A stretch of DNA of 64,000 nucleotides from Eubacteriaceae bacterium (GTDB taxonomy: Bacteria > Bacillota > Clostridia > Lachnospirales > Lachnospiraceae), in the NCBI GenBank assembly GCA_910574895.1, contig CAJTDQ010000001.1:310001-374000 (forward strand), written 5' to 3'. A program made the position numbers and the translations under genes. The notes beneath the pieces were generated by a model, which was given only the letters and a program-made list of their open reading frames with translations, searched no databases and was not told the DNA's origin. Of the stretch, positions 43,246 through 52,032 are shown one piece after another. The stretch's first letter is position 1; the number at the start of each line of letters is the position of its first letter.

Positions 43246-43738
43246 CTTTGTGTCTCCTTTCTACGTTACTAATTCTTTTATTAAAACATTCTATATCCTT
43301 ATTAGATAATTCACAATCTGTTAACAGATTGTTATATAATCTATCCAAATAACCTGCAAGCTGGTCCATTTCTTTTTTAGTAAAATCTTTCATTAGAAGT
43401 GTTTCTATATCGTTTATATGTAATGACATTTGTTGGTCTAAACATTGTGACTTTGGAGTTAAATAAATATTGCGATATTTCTTATTTTCTTCGTCTACTC
43501 TGATTTCAATGAGGTCTTTTTCTTTTAATCTATTTAGTATTCCCGACATCGTTGAATGTTTTACTTCAAAGCATTCTGACAATTTTTTTTGTGTAATTTT
43601 TTCTCCATTATTATTTCTAAATAAATACATTAAAACATGCATCTGAGCAAATGTGACTCCTAATTGTTCTAGATTCTGATCCATTCGCATTTTAAATAAC
43701 TGATCAATCTTTTTAATTTTATGTCCAATATGTTCCAT
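43238..43738 (-). CDS. MarR-family repressor of the ABC exporter operon
   Basis: This 166-residue winged helix-turn-helix protein has the MarR layout: N-terminal helices, the recognition region QKKLSECFEVKHSTMSGILNRL and the wing EIRVDEENKKYRNIYLT. It is followed by two overlapping ABC exporter genes. A 34-base near-perfect inverted repeat covers the -10 and transcript start of its own promoter, so it is very probably an autorepressor relieved by the transported compound. Confidence 0.92.
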   Translation of the reverse strand: MEHIGHKIKKIDQLFKMRMDQNLEQLGVTFAQMHVLMYLFRNNNGEKITQKKLSECFEVKHSTMSGILNRLKEKDLIEIRVDEENKKYRNIYLTPKSQCLDQQMSLHINDIETLLMKDFTKKEMDQLAGYLDRLYNNLLTDCELSNKDIECFNKRISNVERRHKDD

Positions 43739-43789
43739 TTTTTACTCCCATTTCAACCTGCAGCATCAAATGCTGTAATACATCAAAAA

Positions 43790-43823
43790 AGTTATGATGT
43801 GTAGCGTGCTACATATCATAACT
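43790..43823. promoter_or_regulatory. MarR operator (34-base inverted repeat)
   Basis: Two 16-base arms, AGTTATGATGTGTAGC and GCTACATATCATAACT, differ from perfect symmetry at one base pair and have 2 bases between them. The site covers the marR -10 element and start point. Read on the minus strand it is followed by TTTTTT, so it could also terminate the coaE transcript. Confidence 0.85.
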
Positions 43824-43843
43824 CTAATAAAATTTATTGTCAA
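43815..43843 (-). promoter_or_regulatory. Promoter of marR-ABC operon
   Basis: On the minus strand a perfect -35 TTGACA (43838-43843), 17-base spacer and -10 TATGAT (43815-43820), the latter inside the inverted repeat. Confidence 0.8.
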
Positions 43844-43869
43844 TACATTTTTATCCAGTTCACATTTTT

Positions 43870-44448
43870 TTAACAATCCTTCTTAGAAAGAATGATATCA
43901 ATTTGCTCTTTCGTCCTTTCTTCTGAATAACTATTGTCTATGTATTCATCAGCAAAAGTATTATATTCTTCATCCTGTGGCTGATTTTTCATAACGTGAA
44001 TACATTTTTCTCTGGAATATCCTCTGTTATTTATTAATCTTGCAATGCGTGTTTCGAAATCACAATATACAAACCAAAACTCATCACAATATTCCTCCAA
44101 TCCGGAATCGATTAAAATGGCTGACTCTAAAACAATCAGCTCATTCTCTGCTTCTTCTATCATTTTGCTTATTTTCTTAATTGTACCCGGATGGGTAATT
44201 GTATTTAATCTTATCAGTTTTTTTTCATCTGTAAAAACAATATCTGCTAAAATTTTCCTGTCAATGTATCCATTTTTTATTACTTCAGGAAAAGCCTTTA
44301 CAACTTCATCATAGACTTCATTTCCCGGGTTCATAATCTCTTTTGCGACCTTATCTGCTTCAATGATACATGCATCATAAGTTTTTTCTAAATAACCAAG
44401 AATTGTTGACTTGCCACAGCCAACACCTCCCATAAGACCAATAACCAT
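43870..44448 (-). CDS. coaE: Dephospho-CoA kinase
   Basis: This 192-residue P-loop kinase completes coenzyme A synthesis by phosphorylating dephospho-CoA. It shows GLMGGVGCGKSTI, the EADKVAKEI segment with the conserved Asp, and the HPG and VLESAILIDSGLEEYCD segments. It follows polA by 53 bases; polA-coaE is a common order in Firmicutes. AGGTGA lies upstream of the ATG. Confidence 0.95.
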   Translation of the reverse strand: MVIGLMGGVGCGKSTILGYLEKTYDACIIEADKVAKEIMNPGNEVYDEVVKAFPEVIKNGYIDRKILADIVFTDEKKLIRLNTITHPGTIKKISKMIEEAENELIVLESAILIDSGLEEYCDEFWFVYCDFETRIARLINNRGYSREKCIHVMKNQPQDEEYNTFADEYIDNSYSEERTKEQIDIILSKKDC

Positions 44449-44501
44449 ACTTTATCACCTAACTATTACTAACTGCCTCTTCCAAAAAATATTTTATTTC
44501 T

Positions 44502-47147
44502 TTAATGTGCCTCATCCCAGTTATTTCCTATCTCTACTTCCACTTCAAGCGGAACATGAAGTTCTGCAGCAGAAGACATTTCTGTTTTTAAAATTTCAGT
44601 GACAATCTCCACTTCTTCTTTCTTTGCCTCAATTAAAAGCTCATCATGAATCTGTAAAACAATACGGGATTCCAGATTCTTTTCCTTTAATGTTCTTGCA
44701 ACACCAATCATGGCAATCTTTATAATATCAGCAGCTGTTCCCTGAATCGGTGCATTCATCGCCACACGTTCACCAAACTGTCTCTGCATAAAATTAGATA
44801 CATTGATTTCTGGAATCGGACGTCTTCTTCCAAATAGCGTCACGGAATATCCTTTTTCCTTGGCACTTTTCACTGAATTATCCAAATAAGCCTTAATTCC
44901 CGGATAACTTTCAAAATAATTATTAATATATTTTTCAGCTTCCTTTTTACTGATGGATAAATCCTGACTCAAACCAAACGAACTGATGCCATAAACGATA
45001 CCAAAATTTACAGCTTTTGCATTGCTTCTTTGTGTTTTTGTCACCTCGTCAATCGGCACACCAAAAACCAGAGATGCTGTCGCTGTATGAATATCCTTGG
45101 AATCTTTATATGCTTCTATTAAATTTTTATCATCCGACATATGTGCCAGTATCCGCAGTTCAATCTGTGAATAATCTGCATCCACAAAAACACAGCCTTC
45201 TTTTGGAATAAACACCTTTCTAAGCTGTCTGCCTATCTCTGTACGGATAGGGATATTCTGCAGATTTGGTTCTGTACTGCTGATTCGTCCGGTAGCAGTA
45301 ATTGTCTGGTTGAATTTTCCATAAATTCTGCTGTCCTCTTTAATATATGCCGCAAGACCTTCCGCATATGTGGATTTTAGTTTTGTCAGCTGTCTATATT
45401 CTAAAACATCTCTGACAAAGGGATAATCCGGTTCTAGTTTTTCTAAGACTGATGCTGATGTAGAATATCCTGTTTTCGTTTTCTTACCTCCGGGCAGTCC
45501 CATCTCACCAAACAAAATCTCTCCTAACTGTTTCGGTGAATTAATATTAAATTCATGTCCTGCACTTTTATATATGTTCTTTTCTAATTCCTGAATCTTA
45601 ACAGATAAACTTTCTCCATATTCTTTTAATGCTTCTCCATCTACCTGAACACCACACTGCTCCATTTCATACAAAGCGTACATTAACGGTTTTTCAATCT
45701 GATAATAGACATCCGTCATTTCCATTTCTTCTAATTTTTTATAAATTTCCTTATGAGTTTTATAAAAAATGTATGCATTGTAACAGGCATATTTCATTGC
45801 ATTTTCTATAATATCAACAGATGGTGTTTCTCCCTTTTTCGTTTTCGGAAAGATTTCTTCATAAGTTGGAATATTTTCACCTAAATAATCTCTGGCAAGG
45901 TCATCATAATCATATGAATGACCTGTAGGGTTAATTAAATATGCCATCAGTCCCAAATCTTCTAACTTAACATATTCTGTTTCTGAATCAACAGCCTGAA
46001 AGAAATCATTATTATCTTTTACATTTACAGTATAAACACTGGCATTCTTTGCCAAAGTACATATTTTATTTCTCAAATAACTCTCTGTCACAAAACCTTC
46101 TATCGGAATATAATAAATTTCTTTCTCATCATAACAGATTCCGACACCATGAACTTCTTTGTCCCTAAAAATAAATAGTCCTATCGTATAATCATTGTCT
46201 GCAAGTGTCTCAAAGAGTTCTTCTACTTCTGTAAAGTCAGAAACCAACTTAAAATTATCCTCAATATCATTCGATGCTGAAACATTGGAAAACCGGGAAA
46301 TCATGCTTTTTAATTCCAGTTTTTTTACCATATCCAGCGCTGTTTCCGTGTATATATCCCCTATAGCACACTCTTTCGGCTGTACTTCTACCGGTGAATC
46401 AATATTAATCGTGGCAAGCGTTTTACTCATCTGTGCCATATCATAATGTTCCAAAAAAGCATTTCTATTTCGCGTATTTGTTATCTCTTCTGCATGTTCA
46501 TAAGCATTTTCAATGGAACCAAACTCAGAGATAATGGCAGTTGCCCCTTTCTCTCCAATTCCCGGAACACCCGGGATATTGTCTGAAGAATCTCCCATTA
46601 AAGCTTTTACATCAATAAATTCAATTGGTGTTACTTTATATAACTCTTTTACCTGTTCTGCATTATATCTTTCAACTGTCGTCTGACCTTTTTTTGTCTT
46701 TGGAATGCAAATCGTAATATTCTCTGAAGCAAGCTGTAATAAATCTCTGTCTCCTGAATATACACATACAGAAAATCCATCTTTTTCACCACGTTTTGAC
46801 ATCGTTCCAATGATATCGTCTGCTTCAAATCCGGGAAGTTCCATGATAGTAATATTCATATTATTAAGAAGTTCTTTGATTAAAGGGACCTGCTCTCTTA
46901 ATTCCGGCTGCATTGGTTTTCTGGTTCCTTTATACTCTTTAAACATTTCATGTCTGAATGTAGGATGATGAACATCAAAAGCAACAGCCATATGTGTTGG
47001 CTGTTCATCATCCATAAATTTGAACATCATATTTAAGAAACCAAACACAGCATTTGTATGAATTCCTTCTGCATTCGCAAACAAAGGGACTCCATAATAA
47101 GCTCTGTTCAATATACTATGACCATCTATTAATAATAACTTTTCCAT
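44502..47147 (-). CDS. polA: DNA polymerase I (no active proofreading domain)
   Basis: This 881-residue protein has an N-terminal 5' nuclease (GHSILNRAYYGV, GDRDLLQLAS, GDSSDNIPGVPGIGEKGA), a middle 3'-5' exonuclease-like region (about 300-470) and a C-terminal polymerase domain. Polymerase motifs are VFVDADYSQIELRILAH, TKTQRSNAKAVNFGIVYGIS and LQIHDELLIEA. In the middle domain the metal-binding DxE of the first exonuclease motif is absent (TIGLFIFRD), so proofreading is predicted lost, as in Bacillus and Taq enzymes. It fills gaps and removes RNA primers. Second gene after the zinc-finger protein. Confidence 0.96.
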   Translation of the reverse strand: MEKLLLIDGHSILNRAYYGVPLFANAEGIHTNAVFGFLNMMFKFMDDEQPTHMAVAFDVHHPTFRHEMFKEYKGTRKPMQPELREQVPLIKELLNNMNITIMELPGFEADDIIGTMSKRGEKDGFSVCVYSGDRDLLQLASENITICIPKTKKGQTTVERYNAEQVKELYKVTPIEFIDVKALMGDSSDNIPGVPGIGEKGATAIISEFGSIENAYEHAEEITNTRNRNAFLEHYDMAQMSKTLATINIDSPVEVQPKECAIGDIYTETALDMVKKLELKSMISRFSNVSASNDIEDNFKLVSDFTEVEELFETLADNDYTIGLFIFRDKEVHGVGICYDEKEIYYIPIEGFVTESYLRNKICTLAKNASVYTVNVKDNNDFFQAVDSETEYVKLEDLGLMAYLINPTGHSYDYDDLARDYLGENIPTYEEIFPKTKKGETPSVDIIENAMKYACYNAYIFYKTHKEIYKKLEEMEMTDVYYQIEKPLMYALYEMEQCGVQVDGEALKEYGESLSVKIQELEKNIYKSAGHEFNINSPKQLGEILFGEMGLPGGKKTKTGYSTSASVLEKLEPDYPFVRDVLEYRQLTKLKSTYAEGLAAYIKEDSRIYGKFNQTITATGRISSTEPNLQNIPIRTEIGRQLRKVFIPKEGCVFVDADYSQIELRILAHMSDDKNLIEAYKDSKDIHTATASLVFGVPIDEVTKTQRSNAKAVNFGIVYGISSFGLSQDLSISKKEAEKYINNYFESYPGIKAYLDNSVKSAKEKGYSVTLFGRRRPIPEINVSNFMQRQFGERVAMNAPIQGTAADIIKIAMIGVARTLKEKNLESRIVLQIHDELLIEAKKEEVEIVTEILKTEMSSAAELHVPLEVEVEIGNNWDEAH

Positions 47148-47162
47148 GATACTTCCTCTTTT

Positions 47163-47507
47163 TTATATATTTATTGCACCAACATAAACAGCAAGACCGA
47201 TTAGAACCAGTCCAAGACCTGCCACGGCAATTCTACCAATCCTACCCAGACGCTTTTCTTTTTCAAAATATTCATTGTAATATTCAATAATATATTTTAA
47301 TTCATCCTCTGCGGACATTGGCTCATCGCTTTCTACCGGCGGTTCGATATCCCCTAATCCCCGATGAATCTTATAATATAATTCCAGTTCTTCCCTGCAC
47401 TCATTACACTCTTTTGCGTGAGACAAAAACTCTTCTAAATCCTCTGAATATTCTATTTTATCAAAAATAAAATCTCTGATATTTTTTTGAAATACTTCAC
47501 ACTTCAT
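47163..47507 (-). CDS. Anti-sigma-factor-like zinc-finger membrane protein
   Basis: This 114-residue protein has an N-terminal zf-HC2-like motif (HAKECNECREEL; His-x3-Cys-x2-Cys plus an upstream Cys) and a C-terminal membrane helix (about 90-112). That is the layout of small anti-sigma factors, but no sigma factor gene adjoins. The ATG at 47507 has AGGAGA upstream, which removes 15 residues of the longer open frame. It is first in the transcript with polA and coaE. Confidence 0.75.
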   Translation of the reverse strand: MKCEVFQKNIRDFIFDKIEYSEDLEEFLSHAKECNECREELELYYKIHRGLGDIEPPVESDEPMSAEDELKYIIEYYNEYFEKEKRLGRIGRIAVAGLGLVLIGLAVYVGAINI

Positions 47508-47600
47508 AATCTGTCTCCTAAAATATAAGTCAAATATTTTCGTTTCACACATAATTCAATGTAAATTCCGGTATCTCTGACACTTTTATCCAACTATTAT

Positions 47601-47629
47601 ATTATACATTTTATCAGAAACAGTTACAA
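47601..47629 (-). promoter_or_regulatory. Promoter of the zinc-finger/polA/coaE operon
   Basis: On the minus strand -35 TTGTAA (47624-47629), a 17-base spacer and a perfect -10 TATAAT (47601-47606). The -35 abuts the copA stop codon. Confidence 0.65.
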
Positions 47630-49855
47630 TTATTTTTTACTTTTTATCTTTATCATATTCAGTCTTAAAGCATTCACTACAACACAAAAACTGGACAGAC
47701 TCATGGCAAATGCCCCAAACATCGGACTTAAACGGATTCCAAATATCGGATACCAAACACCGGCCGCAAGAGGAATTCCAATAACATTATAAATAAATGC
47801 CCAGAATAAATTTTCATGAATGTTTCGGAGAACCATTTTGCTTAGTTTCACAGCTTTTGGTACATCTGAAAGGTTATTTTTTACCAACACAATATCTGCC
47901 GCATCAATCGCAATATCCGTTCCTGCTCCAATAGCCATTCCCACATCTGCCCTTGTCAATGCCGGTGCATCATTAATTCCATCCCCTACCATAATCGTTA
48001 TTCCGTCTAATGACTGCTCTTTTACAACTTTCTCTTTAATGTCCGGTAATACATTTGCAACCACATTCTCTATTCCTACTTTATCTGCAATCGCTTTCGC
48101 AGTTGTTTTATTATCACCTGTAAGCATTGTCACATGAATTTCCATGTTCTTTAAATCTTCTATGGCAGAAGCACTATCAGATTTTAACGCATCAGACACA
48201 GCGATAATTCCACATAATGTTTCATTATATTCAAAATACATTGGTGTTTTCCCTTCATTAGAAAGTTTATTTGCTATATTTCTATACTGTTCCTCTACTT
48301 TACAAAACTCCTGTATATACTCAATATTTCCTGCTACAGCCACATTTTCATTGATTGTTCCATATAACCCATTTCCTGTCTTAGATAAAAATCCGGATAC
48401 TTCCTTTCTGTTTATGTTTTTTTCTTTACAATAATAAACAATTGCTTTTGCCAAAGGATGTTCACTATTATTTTCCAGACTGTATGCCAGTTCCAATAAC
48501 TTTACACTGTCCCAGCCATTTGCTGCAATCACATCTGTAACTTCCGGTTTTCCTGTAGTAATCGTTCCGGTTTTATCTAAAATAATATTTTTTGCTTTCC
48601 CTGCGTTTTCTAAGGCTGTAGCATTTTTAAATAAAATACCATTTTTTGCCCCAATACCATTTCCAACCATGATTGCCACTGGCGTTGCAAGACCTAATGC
48701 ACATGGACAACTGATTACCAGAACAGAAACTGCATAAGTAAGGGCTGTTCCTAAATCAGCACCTGCAAGTACCCATATAATAAATGTAAAAACTGCAATG
48801 CACAAAACAACCGGAACAAAAATGCCTGCCACTTTGTCTGCAGCTTTTGCAATAGGCGCTTTAGATGCGGAAGCATCACTGACTAATTGAATAATCTTTG
48901 CTAATGTTGTATCACTTCCTACCCGCACAGCTTTGCAGACCAGCACACCTGACTGGTTTATTGTTCCTGAGGATACTTTTGCTCCCTCTGCCTTATCCAC
49001 CGGGATACTCTCTCCTGTAAGAGAAGACTCGTCAACTGCACTTTCTCCTCTGATTACTACACCGTCTGCGGGAATATTCTCACCCGGTTTCACAATAAAG
49101 TGCATATCCACCTTCAAGTTTGATAAACTAATTTCCTTCTCTATTTCATTTCCGTGTTCATCTTTTTCTAAAATTCTGGCTCTGGATGGTGTCAGTTTCA
49201 TTAATCCATTGAGTGCACTCGTTGTCTTTCCTTTCGAATATACTTCTAATGTCTTCCCAACAGTTATTAAAGAAACAATCATAGCTGCAGATTCAAAATA
49301 AAAATCCTGCATCTCATTTGTATGATTTATCACCATAACAATCAGTATAACCGTACTATATATGAAAGAGGCTCCCGCACCTAATGCTACAAGAGTATCC
49401 ATATTGGGGGCATTGTTTATTACACCTTTTGCTCCACTCACAAAGAATTTTTTGTTAATTACCAAAATAATTAGCGTAATCATCATCTGTATAAAACCCT
49501 GTAAAATATGGTTATGTCCGATAAATTCCGGAAGCCACCAGCCCCACATCATATGTCCCATAGAAAGATACATTAACGGAACAAGCAAAATAACAGAAAA
49601 AAACAATCTTTTTTTCATCTGTTTTATCTCATCATCCCCACTATTCTCAACACTGCTTTCTTTTTGTATTTTTGCTCCATATCCGGCTTTTACAACAGCA
49701 TCTATAATTTCTTTTTCTGTTGCTGCACCTTCCACATGCATAGAGTTTGTCAAAAGATTTACACTGACTATATCTGTTCCCTGCAATTCTTTTACAGCCT
49801 TTTCAACACGTGCACTGCAGGCAGCACAACTCATTCCTTTAATATTAAAATCCAT
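47630..49855 (-). CDS. copA: Copper-type P1B ATPase
   Basis: This 741-residue pump has one N-terminal metal-binding HMA domain (GMSCAACSARVEKAV) and eight membrane helices. The Cu(I)-type CPC motif is in SCPCALGLATP, the actuator TGES in LTGESIPV, the phosphorylation site in DKTGTIT, and GDGINDAPAL lies in the P domain. These identify a Cu(I) exporter that protects the cytoplasm. No copZ, csoR or copY gene and no cop-box TACAnnTGTA are seen nearby. AGGAGGAG precedes the ATG. Confidence 0.95.
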   Translation of the reverse strand: MDFNIKGMSCAACSARVEKAVKELQGTDIVSVNLLTNSMHVEGAATEKEIIDAVVKAGYGAKIQKESSVENSGDDEIKQMKKRLFFSVILLVPLMYLSMGHMMWGWWLPEFIGHNHILQGFIQMMITLIILVINKKFFVSGAKGVINNAPNMDTLVALGAGASFIYSTVILIVMVINHTNEMQDFYFESAAMIVSLITVGKTLEVYSKGKTTSALNGLMKLTPSRARILEKDEHGNEIEKEISLSNLKVDMHFIVKPGENIPADGVVIRGESAVDESSLTGESIPVDKAEGAKVSSGTINQSGVLVCKAVRVGSDTTLAKIIQLVSDASASKAPIAKAADKVAGIFVPVVLCIAVFTFIIWVLAGADLGTALTYAVSVLVISCPCALGLATPVAIMVGNGIGAKNGILFKNATALENAGKAKNIILDKTGTITTGKPEVTDVIAANGWDSVKLLELAYSLENNSEHPLAKAIVYYCKEKNINRKEVSGFLSKTGNGLYGTINENVAVAGNIEYIQEFCKVEEQYRNIANKLSNEGKTPMYFEYNETLCGIIAVSDALKSDSASAIEDLKNMEIHVTMLTGDNKTTAKAIADKVGIENVVANVLPDIKEKVVKEQSLDGITIMVGDGINDAPALTRADVGMAIGAGTDIAIDAADIVLVKNNLSDVPKAVKLSKMVLRNIHENLFWAFIYNVIGIPLAAGVWYPIFGIRLSPMFGAFAMSLSSFCVVVNALRLNMIKIKSKK

Positions 49856-49881
49856 CCTGTCTCCTCCTGATATTATCTATT

Positions 49882-49909
49882 ATTATACCCTATCATAGTA
49901 TATTATCAA
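49882..49909 (-). promoter_or_regulatory. Probable copA promoter
   Basis: On the minus strand TTGATA (49904-49909), a 16-base spacer and TATAAT (49882-49887), about 30 bases before the ribosome binding site. Confidence 0.6.
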
Positions 49910-49916
49910 CTTTATA

Positions 49917-49945
49917 TTGACAATTCTCATACAAAGTGATAATAT
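49917..49945 (+). promoter_or_regulatory. Promoter of tRNA-Leu
   Basis: TTGACA (49917-49922), 17-base spacer and TAATAT (49940-49945) lie 11 bases before the tRNA. This fits a short 5' leader. Confidence 0.8.
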
Positions 49946-49956
49946 CTTTATTGCTT

Positions 49957-50038
49957 GCGGATGTGGCGGAATGGCAGACGCAGCAGACTCAAAATCTGCC
50001 GCCCACAAAGCGTGCGGGTTCAAGTCCCGCCATCCGCA
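49957..50038 (+). tRNA. tRNA-Leu (anticodon CAA)
   Basis: The acceptor arm GCGGATG pairs with CATCCGC. The anticodon stem GCAGA/TCTGC carries the loop CTCAAAA, so the anticodon is CAA. A variable arm (CGC...GCG) makes it a class II tRNA, and the T arm is GCGGG-TTCAAGT-CCCGC. The CCA end is not encoded (ACT follows). It reads UUG codons. No att-like duplication of the 3' end is visible nearby. Confidence 0.95.
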
Positions 50039-50039
50039 C

Positions 50040-50114
50040 TAAAAAACTTATTTAAAGAAAAAGGTCTTGTATTCATTACAACTACAAGACCTTTTTCTTT
50101 AAATAAGTTTTTTA
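50040..50114. terminator. Perfect 32-bp palindrome, bidirectional terminator after tRNA-Leu
   Basis: The arms at 50040-50071 and 50083-50114 are exact reverse complements (32 bases each) with an 11-base loop. The outer part is an A-tract/T-tract, so it can stop transcripts from either side: the tRNA and the converging Ig-like gene. The stem is unusually long for a terminator and begins two bases after the tRNA. Confidence 0.85.
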
Positions 50115-50141
50115 CAATTCCTACCATCAATCTCTTTCACT

Positions 50142-50807
50142 CTATATAAATTTAAATACTGAACTAACTGAAGTTCTTAATTCTTTTTTATAATTAGGAC
50201 CAATAAAAACTTTATTAAAAACTATCCTATAATTTCTATGTGTCATATTATAAGCTGAATAATCAAAGCTTCCTCTATAATTACTTCTTGGTAAAATAAC
50301 AATATTAGGCCATACTCCTATATTCACTATATTGGACTTTTTACTCTCTGCTTCCCATATTCCTTTATCATTATATTCCAATTGAGGAAGTACTAATGAA
50401 ATACATTCATCTGACTTATTATATATTATAAAATCTATGTTTCCATCATTTATCTTTATAGTATTTCCATACACTGTTTTCGCTGTTGCTCTAACGATTT
50501 TCTTTTTGATTGTAACATTACAAATATATTTTTTCTTAGATGTCTTTGCTATCACTTTCACCTTTCCACATTTTTTTGTTCTCAACACCCCTTTTTTATT
50601 AATTATGGCAATCCTTTTATTAGAAACTTTCCACGTAATCTTACTCTTTGCAGGCTGTACAAATTTAACTTTACTACTCTTTTTTACAGTAACCTTTTTA
50701 TATTGATTCATATTATATCGGGGGATAGAAGCAAAGCAATTTATTGATATTTTCCCACATGATACAATTATTGTTACAATAACAGCAAAAAATATTTTCT
50801 TTTTCAT
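50142..50807 (-). CDS. Secreted Ig-like (BIG2-type) domain protein
   Basis: This 221-residue protein has a signal peptide (about 1-25) and a small beta domain resembling bacterial BIG2 (about 35-110; KITWKVSNKRIAIINKKGVL and KKCGKVKVIAKT). A second beta-rich domain (about 115-221) has no clear family, with YRIVFNKVFIG near the end. It is rich in Lys and Ile. The ATG at 50807 has AGGAG upstream. It follows the papain-like protease gene by 13 bases, so the two are probably made together and act outside the cell; its role is unknown. Confidence 0.7.
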   Translation of the reverse strand: MKKKIFFAVIVTIIVSCGKISINCFASIPRYNMNQYKKVTVKKSSKVKFVQPAKSKITWKVSNKRIAIINKKGVLRTKKCGKVKVIAKTSKKKYICNVTIKKKIVRATAKTVYGNTIKINDGNIDFIIYNKSDECISLVLPQLEYNDKGIWEAESKKSNIVNIGVWPNIVILPRSNYRGSFDYSAYNMTHRNYRIVFNKVFIGPNYKKELRTSVSSVFKFI

Positions 50808-50820
50808 ATTTTTTCTCCTC

Positions 50821-51999
50821 TTAATAAAACGCATATCTCCAATTATTATAAATAGTTCCATCCCCTGGGTTATAATAAAAAGGACTACTCTCTCCATTTA
50901 AAATAGATTCAGGAATATGATTTACAATATAAACTTTACTTTCTGCCCAATTAGGATCCATATATACATAATGATATTTTTTTAAATCATGTCTGTAAAA
51001 ACATCCACATAACGCAACTGCATGTGCATAATTTTTATTTGAATTAGCTCCCTCATAATGATCAAAACAACAAAATATAGGTTTTTTCGCCTCCATTTTA
51101 TTAACAACTGTAGTAAATGATAACTTATGATTTACATATTTCATTGTGATACAATAAAAATCCCACATTCTTTTTATACATGTTAAGTCTCCATTAGGGG
51201 TACTCCCATATTTTTCTTTCAACCAATTGTAAGTCTGCATTGTTGTAAAATTGGTTCCACCACGCTTATAATTAATAATGCTTGTTCCAGCGGCTGCCCA
51301 ACATACACCACCATTTACATTATAATTTTTTCGAAACGAAAGCGGAATACTAAAGAGTAATAATTTATTGTCTGGTTTTATAACTTGCTTATAAGTCCTT
51401 TGATATGTACCAACTTTTACAAAATTAGTAATATAGTTTTCTCCATAATCATGACAAATGACGTTATTATTTAAATCTTCTGCCACATTATTTATATTCT
51501 TCTTAATTTTTTTATTATCAATACTGATATCCTTCGTAACACTAGTATATTTTACTTTTTTCTTTGTATATCTACTTTTTTTGATATTGTCAATCTTTTT
51601 CCCAGTAATAATATCTGTCTCATCATTTGTACAGACATTAATTCTGTTTTCTTTTGCTACAACTACTGTTTCTTCACCAGCACTTAAATCTTCAAAGGCT
51701 TCTTTTCCAAAAAGAAACGCCGATATTTTTTCTCCTTTATAATCAGATACTGTAACTGCACCTATCATGTCATCATTAACCTTTACAAAATAAATATTAC
51801 TTTTATTTTTTGAACCATTGATGGCATATTTTTGACTTAACATAACTTCACTTTGTGAATCATAATCAAACCCTCCAAGATAGTCTCCAAGTTCGTCAAT
51901 TACATATTCCTTTTCATTATGTTCTTCATTTGCATAAATTACTATCTGATTTAAAAAAAGTAGTACAATTATAAACAATATAATATTTATTTTTTTCAT
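50821..51999 (-). CDS. Secreted papain-like cysteine peptidase (C39_2/C70-like)
   Basis: This 392-residue protein has a signal peptide (about 1-24). An N-terminal domain of about 200 residues (DELGDYLGGFDYDSQ, KINVCTNDETD-like and Lys-rich parts) resembles a propeptide. The C-terminal peptidase domain carries the catalytic Cys in NGGVCWAAAG, the His in NYAHAVALCG and the Asn/Asp in YMDPNW. The fold is the small papain-like type used by C39_2 peptidases. It likely acts on secreted or surface peptides; the substrate is unknown. RBS AAAGAG is modest. Confidence 0.8.
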   Translation of the reverse strand: MKKINIILFIIVLLFLNQIVIYANEEHNEKEYVIDELGDYLGGFDYDSQSEVMLSQKYAINGSKNKSNIYFVKVNDDMIGAVTVSDYKGEKISAFLFGKEAFEDLSAGEETVVVAKENRINVCTNDETDIITGKKIDNIKKSRYTKKKVKYTSVTKDISIDNKKIKKNINNVAEDLNNNVICHDYGENYITNFVKVGTYQRTYKQVIKPDNKLLLFSIPLSFRKNYNVNGGVCWAAAGTSIINYKRGGTNFTTMQTYNWLKEKYGSTPNGDLTCIKRMWDFYCITMKYVNHKLSFTTVVNKMEAKKPIFCCFDHYEGANSNKNYAHAVALCGCFYRHDLKKYHYVYMDPNWAESKVYIVNHIPESILNGESSPFYYNPGDGTIYNNWRYAFY

Positions 52000-52032
52000 G
52001 TTATTGCTCTTTCTCTTTATTTTCTGTTCTAT

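Noticed and set aside
49856-49956. Cop-box operator (TACAnnTGTA) near copA
   Set aside because: No sequence in the divergent gap matches; only the two promoters are visible.
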